Source: Isoetes taiwanensis (lineage: Eukaryota > Streptophyta > Lycopodiopsida > Isoetales > Isoetaceae). Taken from it: a stretch of DNA of 64,000 nucleotides. Shown here one piece after another: positions 22,943 to 34,317 of this stretch. Location of the stretch: contig JAJEKV010000078.1 in the NCBI GenBank assembly GCA_021234155.1, positions 1,986,001-2,050,000 of the forward strand. The letters run 5' to 3'. Under the pieces are notes generated by a model. It made no database searches and was not told where the DNA came from. It was given only the letters and a program-made list of their open reading frames with translations. The position numbers and the translations under genes are program-made. The stretch's first letter is position 1. The number at the start of each line of letters is the position of its first letter.

Positions 22943-25479
22943 TACCTAATCTAAAATCTAAAATCGGCTAACCCTAAAGAGGAGTCGAAACTCACGAACT
23001 TCCAGCCTAGGAGTCGATTTGATCATACTGAGGACAGAAATGCATGGATCAGGAGTCGATAAGTTAGATAAGATTGAGGGCGGGTATGTAGGGTCAGTCT
23101 GATTGATCAAGTTGAGGCCGGATTTGCAGGCTAAAAAATCGCACAAGGCCGGATACAGGTACAAGAAATATCTACCCACTGGATTTTTGGATTACTGCAA
23201 GAATTATTCAAAGGAACAAGCAGGCTAAGCAGCCATAGAGCTGGCGGAGCTCTTCCAGCTGGAAGATCAAAGATGTAAGTAATAGAAATTTCTGTAGAAA
23301 TGTTTAAGTTTAAACCTAGACCAATCGTGAGCGAAAAACAAAATTCAGATTATCTCTAATAAGTATGAGAAAGGACGGAACCGTTGCCAGGAGCTCTGAG
23401 AAAGAACCGACCGTCGCAATCTAAACAGATTTTCAAGAATTGCTAAGTTCAATTGGTCTTGGACTAATTCCAAACGATTTGTTCTAGAAAAGGAAGAACA
23501 AGTCACAAGCTGGATTTCCTTTCTAGATCGTTACTATGGTCCGAGCCTCAAGTATTGGAATCAGAAAAAGGGCAAATACAAGACTTGCAAATACAAGTCG
23601 AGTCAGAAGCAAGGTAGATCCATGTAGGACGAACTTCTCGGAGAAAATCAAGCAAAAGAACACTGATCAAAGTTCGAAGAATACAAGAAGTTGGAATACA
23701 GTGGATAGAAACTGGTATTAGAACAAGACATGTGAAGGAAGAGTTCAAAGAACAAAGAAATCGCCATCGAAATCAGAAGCAACTTTTATAAGCTAAACTG
23801 ACTAATCATAAACTAGGAATCCACCAAATCATACAAACTTTGCCACCAAAATCAGAAGCAACTTTTATAAGCTACACTGACTAATCGTAAACTAGGAATC
23901 CACCAAATCACACAAACTAGAAGCAAAGAAAACAAAGAAGCAAGAGAGAACAACCAAGAGGGAAAAGTAGAAAGATAAAACACAAAAAGATGGAACGCTC
24001 AAGAGGAAGGCCGATGATGAAAACCTAGAACTGATGAGATATATAACCTGTAAAAAAAGATCTTATGGAAAAAATAGATGTTCCAAAAAAGTCTCGTCTT
24101 CTCCAAGAATGATGGTTCTATGTTACCATTGCATTGTTTCCCATTACCTTGAACATTTTGTTAGGAATTTTATTGGTCCAATTTTGGTCTATGTAGACTG
24201 GCCATGGTGATGGCATTTCCCACATGGCCTCTTTACATCTTTCTTGCATATTGTAACACCCATGCTATCAGCTACTCAAAAAGCATGGTTATGTGATTTG
24301 GGAAAAATGCTTGCTATGACTCAACTACAATACTATGTTCTATAAATCTGCTGGTTTTGAACATTTTTTATGTGCCACTACATAAGGAGGTTGTGCCAAA
24401 TTATACATAAGAAGGTTGCACCAAATTGTACATAAGAATTAGTTGCAATGACAATATACTTGCAGATCATATAGGGTTGAAACAGGGATATACAGTAATG
24501 TGGACCAACATTTGCTGTAGACCTTCACTAAAAAGTGCATGCGTCGCAATTTTACAAGAACTAGCCTGTTTGCCAAGCTTATTTAGTTTAATCAGAAAAT
24601 AAAATTCCTTGGATGATGGACACGAGAACTTGGATCTAGCAGTTGGAGACGTGGACACTTATCCTTTATTGATGGATCTCAGTTTAAACAATGAACACAT
24701 TGTGGATGTCGGACCAAGATTCCTCGCAACCGCCAATCGGTATAGGAGTTTTAGAACATAGCAACTTGGATCATATTATCAATGCCAAATGTCCATACAA
24801 GATCAGGATATGGGGCCTTTTGGGAGAAGTCAAAATGGGGTTTCTAATGCCAATACTTTATCTTCTTCAAGGTTCAGTAGAGTCAGGCATTTCTTATAAT
24901 CTTTAATGCCAAAGGCTTAGTTTTTTAAAGTCTGGGTTGTGGATCTCTATAGAATTACTGTAAGCCAAATTTGGCATCTATTATTGTGTTATCTCCATCT
25001 CGAGATAAAAAGCCTCAGGCACCCTTGAATGTGCAGGTTGGTGGATATGTAGTTGGATGTCTGGCTATACTACCATTATTTTATATTGTCATTTTAGATG
25101 CATTGAAAAAGTTTAAAATTGCTCTAGATCGCTACTTTGCTGTGGCGTTATTGTGGGCAATGTATGGATATTTGGACATCATTCTTCATCGACTAAATCT
25201 CCAAATGCATGTAGGTGTGATGGAGGTTACACAATCTTACAAGCACCATCCTGTTCTACTCAAAACTCTCAGAGATATTGATGCAACACTATCTAACATG
25301 AATAACATGAAAGAGCTAGATGTCTTATAAATATTGTTAAACCTTCAAAAAAAAATTTGCAGTAATGTAAAGTTAAAAAAGTTGGATTATTACTGCATGC
25401 TTTTCTCTTTGCGGACAAAAAACATTTATAACATTTATAGGCTTCCAACTTATGCCCAGCAACGCTGGGCACCATCTAG
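22943..25479 (+). mobile_element. Helitron-like 3' end at 25454-25479; 5' end not found
   Basis: GCCCAGC 25454-25460, AAC, GCTGGGC 25464-25470, then ACCAT and CTAG 25476-25479 with T after it: the same signature as the two elements above. The upstream boundary is unknown and the interval may be composite. It carries a frame open from 24971 to 25330 with hydrophobic segments (GGYVVGCLAILPLFYIVIL) and an ending rich in L, N and M; it starts at TTG rather than ATG and is not recognised. The stretch 22943-23950 shows no gene. Confidence 0.45.
23960..24125 (+). repeat. Dispersed ~165-bp repeat, copy 2
   Basis: Nearly identical to 7856-8022, with the same ends. Differences are single bases and one extra A in a poly-A run. 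Same orientation. Confidence 0.75.
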
Positions 25480-25539
25480 TCGCCAATAACAGATTAAAAA
25501 AAAAAAAAAAAAAGATTGTAACTGAATAGATACCACTTA

Positions 25540-26227
25540 TTTACTCCGGAGAGTCCAGATACTGTTGTACTTCAAGACTGCCTTCTTAGATGCCGAAGAG
25601 GCAAAGAAGACACGAGAGGAAGACCAAATCAAGTGCAAATGCACATCCAAGCTGATGCAAAACTTTGAGTTCTTTATCTTTAACCCAAGAAGGAAACTCC
25701 CAGCAGATGTGAGGAAAAGGGGTGAGCACAGCCAGGTCGGGAGCACCAACAGGACCGAAAGGAGGCTCTTTGACGCCATTGCAGTGCGGCCTCTGGGTGT
25801 GATACTCGGAAAAATCATTCCACCGAAGTATGCTCCATTCAAAGACGGCAGCGTCTTTGAATCCTGAGTTTTTTAATCCGGAGCTTTATACTCCTGCAAG
25901 TTGGTCTCTTTGCGCCCCAATTTCAGGGATTTCTACCTTGATATGTGCTGGATTTTTAAAGCTCTGCTGAAATACTAGGTATTCTTTCCATTCTGTGGTC
26001 CTTTTAGGCGATTTGTACTCTGGATCCTCCCGAAAGACGAACACTGATGGCTCAGAAGTGGGAAAACTCTTCTCAAACCAAACGGTGGAGAGCCCATCGT
26101 CTTCCGCTTCTTGTTGGCTATAGCCGTAATTTTGAAGCAGCTTTTTGGCCTCATCAATCAAATCCCAGTCCTTGTGCAGACTGATAGCAGGCATGTTCAA
26201 TTGACAGTCTCGATCTAGCTCCTCCAT
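25540..26227 (-). pseudogene. Unrecognised gene remnant upstream of CHAT copy A
   Basis: A 113-codon frame starting at ATG 26227 (MEELDRDCQLNMPAI) has balanced composition, with a segment reading EYLVFQQSFKNPAHIKVE, and stops at 25886-25888. Copy B (54704-55640) has the same protein broken in a different place and an additional segment (LKACADLAGKWRPGERVRRK) that is deleted here. A further part, reading SPLFLTSAGSFLLGLKIKN, is shared by both copies at about 25675-25740 and 54750-54815. It is divergently oriented to the CHAT gene. No family recognised. Confidence 0.35.
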
Positions 26228-26889
26228 CCTCTTCTCCTCCCAGCAAACAGGATGCTCCCTTGTGCCCTCCTTTCTTATTTTGCAACCTTAACCGGCAGGC
26301 CTTTTGATCTGGTTCCAACCATGTGAGAGGTCAGACCTTTTGATCTGGTTCCTACCCTGTGAGAAATAGTCCTTATTGGTTTGTTGGACGATAAAAACTC
26401 TACTCTATTCTATTCTTATTCGGCCCAGTCCGAATTGGTTTTCCCCTATTTTTTGTGGTGTGCTCCCTTGTGCGCGCCTCTTATTTTGTAATCTTAACCA
26501 GCAGGGCTTTTGATCTGGTTAACCGGCAGGCCTTTTGATCTGGTTCCAACCTGTGAGATGTCAGAATGGGGTAGACTTCCTTATTGTACTATGTGGACGA
26601 TAAAAACTCTATTCTATTCTATTCTATTCTATTTTTATTCGGTCAGTCCGAACTGTTTTCGCCCCTATTTCTTGTCGTGTTTTTCAATGGTTGAAGCAAT
26701 CTTTGGCAGTGTTTTTGACGTATTTTACTAATCTTTTGCCGTTTTTTCTGGTTGGCGGGCCGAATAAGGAAGGTCACGTTGACGTATTTTACTAACATTT
26801 TGCCACTTAGAGACTGATAAACAAGGCCAGAAGTCTGACAATCAAGGCTAGGTGCAAGATTGGAAGCTCGAAATCAAGGCTATGGCCTG

Positions 26890-27040
26890 CCGCTTAAGGC
26901 TGGGTTCACATGCAACCATTGCCAGAGAGGGCCCTTGCCCTCTGTTTTTTGGCGATGGCAGATGATGGTGCGTGTAAAAGGGCCTGCCTTTTTACGTGAT
27001 GGTGAGGGTTGCCATCGTGCATGTGAACCGGCTCTAAAGG
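26890..27040. repeat. Fold-back element, one of three copies
   Basis: GGTTCACATGCAACCATTGCC near 26900 pairs imperfectly with GGTTGCCATCGTGCATGTGAACC near 27008-27030, giving a fold-back of about 130 bp. Inside are the words GGGCCCTTGCCCTC and AAAGGGCCTGCCTTTTTACG. Equivalent fold-backs are at about 32008-32145 and 55935-56072. A short microsatellite (CTATT)n lies upstream at about 26609-26635. Confidence 0.6.
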
Positions 27041-27059
27041 GATTAACTGCCCCTACGAG

Positions 27060-28023
27060 GATGTTACAACGTGTAACGGGCAGGCTATAATGGGGGGAGC
27101 CCATTTACACCCTTGCAAGGCGAGCCCATTTACAGGCTATAACACCCTTGCATGGGTGGTTAACCCCTTCATCAAAAACTCTAGGACGTGTTCCACCAAT
27201 CGCATATATGTCCAATGTTGCAGATTTGAAATCAGTTTTCTCAACATTTAGTAATCATTGTTTTTATTTCCATAGAAGCATGTTCTACCATTGAAAACAA
27301 TATATGCCTTTGGCTGATATAGAATCAGAATAGTCAATTGGGTTTTAGCTCCATCCTTTCCTCGCACGCAACATGATGTCATTACTTTCAACCATCACAA
27401 ACACCAAATGTTGGTAGAAACAACTATGGCGGCTGGACTATGGCGGCTCTAAATCGTTGCACGCAAGGTTCAAAAAACTCCGCAGCCTTCACTAGATAAT
27501 TTTTTGCCTATATAAAATACGTACCGGATATATTCATAACAAGATGCAAATATACCGGATTTTACATTAAACTACGTTTTTTTCTATCAGATTTTTTCCG
27601 GCATCCAAAAATTTAGACCAGCAATTTCTAAAGTGGACCAGACAAACAAAGGGTTTATCCAGGTATTTTTTTGAACCCTTGCACGATATGAGATTGATTC
27701 TTGTTGCCGACATAATCATTATCTGGTAGACTAACACACCTGATCAACACATCTAATAAAATACTTTTACTCATCCACGTCCTTTAGTGAAAATAATAAT
27801 ATAATATTACGTCCTCTAGTGAAAATAATATTATAATATTATATCTCTATGTTCTTTTATTTTATTTTATTTTAATTAAAATGACAATAATATTGCATGG
27901 GTGGGGATAGGTCCAACCATCTCACAGTAGTCAAATATCGATTAAATATTGATTATGATTGTAATGCATTCATAAGCTTTATCGGATAGAAGCCTTGAGG
28001 GATAGTCTCTTTTGTTCATTGCG
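27060..28023. other. 5' flank of CHAT copy A; no gene seen
   Basis: Mostly AT-rich DNA shared with 56090-57075 of the other copy. TTATA and TAATATTATA words abound and no single TATA box can be chosen. The last 100 bases (GATAGAAGCCTTGAGGGATA) are almost unchanged between copies and may hold the promoter and 5' leader. Confidence 0.4.
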
Positions 28024-30843
28024 ATGGAGAACTCCCCATTAGAAGGCAAGGAAGAAGCTATTTTTCTTCTCGAATGTGTGGATGATGATGAGATTCGTCT
28101 CCAATCTCTCCTTGAGGATGGGTTGTCAACACAAGAATTGAAGCCTCTCCTACCTATAGAGAAGCTGGACCTGCTGATGGAAGCACTTTGTATTGCCTGC
28201 CAAATCAGCGATCACTGTCTCATAGCTTGGATTCAGTGGCATTCTTGGATTTGCACCACGTTAGGTGAGCCCATGGATCCGATCTCAAAAAACCTACACT
28301 ATCAGCAGTTACTAGAAATAGCAGGCATGAAGGATAGTGTGCAGGCATGGGCTGCCTTCCTCACTGGTTATAAGGATGAAACTTTTGAAGACGTCGACAC
28401 TAGCGTTACTTGGCTAGAAAAAAGCTTGAAGCTTGCCACAACAAATGTGCTTAAACTGCATGCTAATTTTGCTCTATGCATGGGGTATTTAGTTCAAAAA
28501 GGGGGGAAATCAGAAAAAAGGAAAGAGAAGGAACTGGAAGCTTGCAGAAGCCTGCAAAAAATCGCCCTGGAGCTTGAAGACTCAGAATATGTATTTATAG
28601 CAAGTCTTAGAATGATGCAATGTTTCGTGGAAATCATAGAAATCATGAAAGGTTACTGGGGAAAAAGGAGTATGATGCGTCCGATGACCAGATTCTCCAA
28701 GAATTGTCAAGATGCTATTTCTTGAGCCGTAAACAGCGTAGCGCATATAAAATTTTCCATAAATTTTTTACCATTTGCCAGATGGATTCTACGACTCATT
28801 TTTCCTCTGGTCGTTTAAGTGTTTTGGAGCAGACAAAAAGCCTATGCTTTGAAGCTCAAATGCGCTTGCTTAAACACTCCATGGCAGAAATATCTCGGTC
28901 GAAGCAACTAGCACTAATTTGGAGTGAACGAGGGCGTGCACGTGATCTCAATGTGTCAATGGGACTAGAAAAGAGAATCTATATTACAGATAATCCCTTA
29001 AAGGATTTTGAGGAAGATGATAACATGGCATGGAATGAAATCAGCAAGATAAGTTATCTTGCAGGTAAGCAAACTGTATTTCTTGTGGAAGCACCAGGTT
29101 GTGAATGTGGAAGCATTTTTCAATATATCTTGCACCTTGGTGAGGTTTCATTTAGACGAATTGAAGAGTCTACTTGTGCTAAACATAATGGAACGAGACA
29201 ACGACAAGCATACTATTTTGATTTATTCGTACGACCATGGAAGTCATTACTTGAACATTGTCAAATCGAGAGGATTGTCATCATCCGAAATGAGGTATGT
29301 ATTCACCCATTTGTTCACGCTGAATTCATCTGAAATAAGATTAAATCTGTTATATATTTTTGGGCAGGATGAGAAACCTTTCATAAGTTATGGTGCCTTT
29401 TTTGATACCGATAATAATCAATACTTGGCTGAAACATATGCATTGTCGTATGCTCCTTCTCTGCTTGCTTTTGGCAGATGCCTACGGAGAGAGCAAGAGT
29501 TGAATCTACTAATGTCAGATGGACTTAGTGCGATTGTTGTGGGAAATCCAAAGACTGAAGATGAGCAGTTTAACTTGCCAAAGGCAGAAGAAGAGGCAAA
29601 TGCTATTACAACAAATGTGAAAGAAGTTGGGTATCAAGTACATCAATTGATAGGTGAAGAAGCAACACCAAAGAATGTGATGAGGTCACTATCCTCTAAA
29701 GATTGGGTACACATTGCAAGCCATGCAATTGTGAATGATGATTGTCCTCGAGGTGCTATTATTTTAGCACCCGAAAATAACCCAAGTTCAGCTGACAATG
29801 AAGCAAGTGGCTCATGGACTGGAAAGGAGTTTATGGGGTGCAATCCTCGTGAGAAAGAAACATTGAGTGATGTGATTAGGTCATTACCCTCAAAAAATTG
29901 GGTACATCTCTTCAGCCATGCAACAATGAAGGAAGCAAATGGCTCAGAAAGTGAAGAAATAATAGAGTCAGATGCTCTTGAGACCGCAATTGGGAACGAT
30001 GACGGAAGTGGCACCGAGAGTGATGAGGTATTTGAGTCAATGTCTGAGGATGATGCTGATGAATCTATGGATTTCAGGTTCCCTCAATCATCTATTGCAA
30101 TAAAGCATTCGTTGGAGCAATTTGTAAGGAATGGCACTCTCTCAAAAGGCATGCTCTCCTGCCACGATCTGGCTACAAGGATTACAACTCTAAAAGCCAG
30201 AGTTGTGGTATTAAGTGCCTGTCAAACGGGTCTAGGAAAGCATTGTGCAGAAGGTGTATTGGGATTGTGCAGATCCTTCCACATAGCAGGAGTCCATACA
30301 GCATTAGTATCCTTGAAGAAGGTTGATGATGAAGCCACATGCTTTCTCATGAAAAAGCTCTATAAGAATTTGTTAAAAGGTATGGACATAGCAATTGCAT
30401 TGCAGACATCAATAAGAAAGATGATTTTAAAGAAGGATGACCTTGGATACGAATCAAAATTCAAGACAAAGCATTGGGAATCATTCATTATATTAGAATA
30501 CCCTTTTGCCCGATTGCTACCTAAGCGCATAGCCACATGCAAGATGGAGGCCCCGCAATCCTTGCTTCTTCCAGATTATATGTTTGATTCCCTTGCGGAG
30601 TATCAAGAATGCCGAACTCTACTGCAAAAATTGGCACAAACGACATATGCAGATAACAATATTGCATGCTCCCTTCCACCGAGCATGTTTGATTCATTTG
30701 AACAATATCAGCATTACGAAATACTACTGCAACTTGCTGACAAGAGTAAAACACATATATCTCAGAACTTGATATATAGGGCAATTAAAGAGTGTGAATG
30801 GGTAATTCAGGGTAGCATGGATGATGAATCTCAAGGTGTGTGA
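28024..30843 (+). pseudogene. TPR-CHAT (caspase-like) gene, copy A, broken
   Basis: Same gene as 57076-60370. The ATG is at 28024. The first 200 codons match copy B, then about 462 bp (roughly 154 residues of the TPR-like region) are missing after CFVE near 28632, together with a further 1-nt loss, which throws the frame. The frame shifts again by 2 nt near 29230 and by 1 nt near 29286. The intron is intact: donor GTATGT at 29295, acceptor GGGCAG ending at 29367, 73 nt. Exon 2 (29368-30843) is fully open and keeps the CHAT motifs: two SHA histidine motifs, then VVVLSACQTGLG. A full-length product is not possible without frame repair, but exon 2 could survive in a different transcript. Confidence 0.8.
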
Positions 30844-31445
30844 TCATATAATTATTGTCACGTGCATCATCTTTTTTAGATTGCCCCCTTGAGGACACAT
30901 TCAATTGAGTGGGTGGATTTTGGTATATGTAATTTTATGACTGCAATTTACCACTTTAAATTTGCCTACTATATAATGCTCAATTCAAGGATTAGATTTA
31001 TTTTATCTTGGGTAGTAAAAGGATTGTCAAGGATTAGATTTTGTCTTGTTAAGGATTAGATTTATTTTGTCTTTAGATTCAAGAATTAGATTTATTTTGG
31101 GTAAAAAAAAAGGGGCTAGCCAGCACTAGCCTTGACAAAAGCCCTACTAGAACTGCTACATACCTCGGTCAATCCCTTGATATTGTTATCATCCCATACT
31201 ATGGTCAAGCTAGCCAAAGATGGTACGTCTACTCCAACGATATCAGAATCTACTCAAATACCGTAGTTATTCAAGTCTTAACAAGGCTACATGCATTCAT
31301 GCCTTATCTATGTCTTAAAGAAGGTTACATAAAAAACCATTAAATTATTGTCTTCAAATTTGTCATTCGTTCAAATACAAACCTTTTATTCTTTGATACT
31401 CTTGCTACTCTGCAAAATCATAAACTTGCCACATAGATATTCATA
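30844..31445. other. 3' flank of CHAT copy A; no gene seen
   Basis: AT-rich DNA shared with 60371-60954. The phrase GGATTAGATTTTGTCTTG and variants occur four to five times between about 30990 and 31095, a small tandem repeat also present in the other copy. No polyadenylation site can be singled out. Confidence 0.45.
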
Positions 31446-32176
31446 TTCAGATCAATCAAATCAAATCCCTGTCCTTGTGCAAACTGATAGCAGGCATGTT
31501 CAATTGATGGTCTCGATCTAGCTCCTCCATCCTCTTCTCCTCCCAGCAAACGGGATGCTCCCTTGTGCTCTCCTTTCTTATTTTGTAACCTTAACCGGCA
31601 GGCCTTTTGATCTGGTTCCAACCCTGTGAGAGGTCAGACCTTTTGATCTGGTTCCAACTTTGTGAGAGGTCAGAATGGGTAGACTTCATTATTGATTGGA
31701 CGATAAAACTCTATTCTATTCTATTCTATTCTATTCTTATTCGGCCCAGTCCGAACTGTTTTCGCCCCTATTTTTTGTCGTGTTTTTGAATGGTTGAAGT
31801 GATCTCTGGCGGTGTTTTTGACGTATTTTACTAACCTTTTGCCGTTTTTTCTGTTTGGGGGCCGAATAAGGAAGGTCACGTTGACGTATTTTACTAACCT
31901 TTTGCCACTTAGAGACTGATAAACAAGGCGAAACAAGGCCAGGAGTCTGACAATCAAGGCTAAGTGCAGGATTGGAAACTCATAATCAAAGCTATAGCTT
32001 GCTGCTTAAGGCTGGGTTCACATGCAACCATCGCCAGAGAGGGGTCCTATTTTGCCCTCTGTTTTTTAGTGATGGCAGATGATGGTGCGTGTAAAAGGGC
32101 CTGTCTTTTTACGTGATGGTGAGGGTTGCCATCGTACATGTGACCCGACTCTAAGGGGGTTAATTGCCCCTAAGCA
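31446..32176 (+). repeat. Third, partial copy of the CHAT upstream flank
   Basis: Directly where the segmental duplication stops matching copy B, the sequence restarts as a copy of 26155-27056: TCAAATCC, CCTTGTGCAAACTGATAGCA, the CTATT microsatellite, the GGAAGGTCACGTTGACGTAT phrase and the fold-back. It ends at TTAATTGCCCCTAAG. The CHAT copy A gene is therefore flanked by direct repeats of about 0.7-0.9 kb. Confidence 0.8.
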
Positions 32177-32501
32177 CAATTTCATTAAAATAAGAAATTT
32201 CGTGATTCCAATTAGGGATGAAAATCCTTTTTAGTTCATTTTTTGACGATTTTTTGAGTAATTATGGCGCCATTTAGCAAAAAAATGCATCTAAAGTGCC
32301 AATTATTGGCGCCATTAAAAATACTGATAGTGCATATAATGAAGTTAAAGAAACATGAGATCACAAAATCAGTAAAAATTTCCAATTTCATAGATCTGCA
32401 TATCCATAAATTTGCCACAACAGGCAAGGACTCGGAAGAGATAGTCTGTTTACAAAAGTATTATTGTACAATTTACATTATAGTCACAAAAAAAATTCAG
32501 G

Positions 32502-33696
32502 CTATGCAGCATGATCAGGTTCCACATCGCCAGTGCCATGGCTAGAAGAAGCACCCATAGGATCTCCTTGAAAGCTCTCGAACGCTGTGGCAGTGAAATT
32601 GGGATCATCAAGAATGTCTAGATTGAATTGTGTATTCTTGATCACATCATAGTCCACATCGGGTTGAGCTTCAGGCATCATTGGATTTGGTGGATCTACA
32701 GCTTCTTCAACAACAAAGACCTTTGTCTCTCCCGCACAGAACCGATGGCGATAGGATTCGGAGGCGGTCAAGCCTACCAAGAATGCCCTATAGGTACCGG
32801 GCCGCTTAACCGGGTCACTTTCGAATACAATGCAAAATCTCTTATTCATCAATCAAGCCCGCCAAACGAACCACGGGAGAAGTAATCAAACACTCTTCGC
32901 TCCCTGCAAGTAGCACCATTTTCTCAGACGAGATAGGAGCATGTGGCAGCCCCACCTGGTTTCTCATCATTATGTCCCCCTCGCAAGCTTTTGCACCAAT
33001 TGACCTGAATCACCATTGCGAGCTTCCTCCATAGCCTCAGCCTCCCCCTCAAGGCGCCTTCTTCATTAGGTACGTGAACCGGTGGCGCTTCTTGAGGATG
33101 ATCGGCAAACGGAATCTGAGGTCAATTTCATTGAGAGGATCACCAAAGCAGTGGCCTGAATTTTTGTGGCGTACACTAGTGCATGGGCCTCCTGAACTCC
33201 TGTGGCAGGCAGATTCTTGTATTCGTCCTCATACATGCCAATAAAAACTCGATCTGGAATCCAGATTATCCAACATGATGAAATCAAAAATTATGCTCGG
33301 CCTTGCAAAAAGCACACTATCCAGAAAAGAATCACCGTGGTGTTCTTTACAAAATGTATTAAAAAGTTAGATAGTGTGGTTTTGTCCCACATTGGAGTTA
33401 TGCCTCTAGTGTCCGTGACTATCAAGGATGCCGGGGGTACAGAGGCAAAACAACTTGCCCCCCGCTGTCTGATAGTTCAACTTCGCAACGGAAGTCTTCG
33501 GTATCCTCTCTCCGCAAGACAAAGATTATGTATATATCTTGCCAAGGCAGGTGGCACGTTACCGAAAACTCCTTCCTTGGTCACTCCAACTTCAACCCAC
33601 TTACTATGCAAGGTGGCCATGGAAATCAAGTCGGTATCCTCGAAGCCTGCCACGGTAGTACAGAGATCACACTCACCCCAACATTTGGTCCACGGC
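32502..33696 (-). pseudogene. 3' exons of a decayed ParB-like-domain gene (inferred)
   Basis: A strong acceptor (TTTTACTGTTGTTTTCAG) leads into an exon at about 33696 reading CWGECDLCTTVAGFEDTDLI, then EVGVTKEGVFGNVPPALARY. The frame then breaks. A later block around 33250-33130 reads VFIGMYEDEYKNLPATGVQE after a CCAG acceptor, shifts, and continues as FRLPIILKKRHRFTYLMK. The last block, 32852-32502, starts KRFCIVFESDPVKRPGTYRA, is acidic and ends with a stop. I infer that these continue the minus-strand gene at 39065-41819 because of order, strand and the splice site; the protein family is not recognised. Several frameshifts show it is decayed. Confidence 0.4.
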
Positions 33697-34055
33697 TGAA
33701 AACAACAGTAAAAACAAAATACGGATTGTTTTTTTGAAGATTTGAAAAAAACCTACACGTGGTTATATAGAGGTGTGGTTTTTCAAGCATATGCTGTAGT
33801 TTTTCTTAGGGAGCCATACTTTTTTTTTTTAAGAATGCATGGTTTCTTAAGGAGGTGTAGTTTCTTTTTTAAGGATGTGTTGTTTTCTCAGGCAGTATGG
33901 TTTTTTGAAGGGATGTTTTTTTTAAAGTTTTTTTTAACATAGTGTTTTTTTGAGGTGTGGTTTTTTAAGTTGTCCACATGCCATTACTACCACAAAATGG
34001 CAGCATAAAAGAGCTGTAGGCATGCTTGACACACTCACTAGCATTTGACTTCATA

Positions 34056-34206
<151 letters not shown>

Positions 34207-34317
34207 TGTGAAACTTGGACGACATCCATCACTTGGCAACTAGTAGAAGACACATTGATATGAAGAACCAAAGATAGACATTGGATTGGCATCATATAGG
34301 CATTTCATGAAGGACTC

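Larger units (their letters stand above)
25510..31452 (+). repeat. Segmental duplication, copy A (~6 kb)
   Basis: The segment starts at an A-run followed by GATTGTAACT and ends at CACATAGATATTCATATTCA. It is matched along its length by 54591-60954 in the same orientation, about 29 kb away. It includes a small minus-strand gene remnant, a fold-back element, and a TPR-CHAT gene with its 5' and 3' flanks. Copy A lacks about 315 bp present near 54930-55245 and lacks 463 bp net inside the CHAT gene. Confidence 0.9.

Noticed and set aside
28012-28023. Upstream TTG as the CHAT start
   Set aside because: Plant translation starts at ATG, and an in-frame ATG follows 12 nt later in both copies.
33202-33699. 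Plus-strand frame of 165 codons
   Set aside because: The minus strand of the same interval has a strong acceptor and a better composed exon; the plus frame has no supporting signal.
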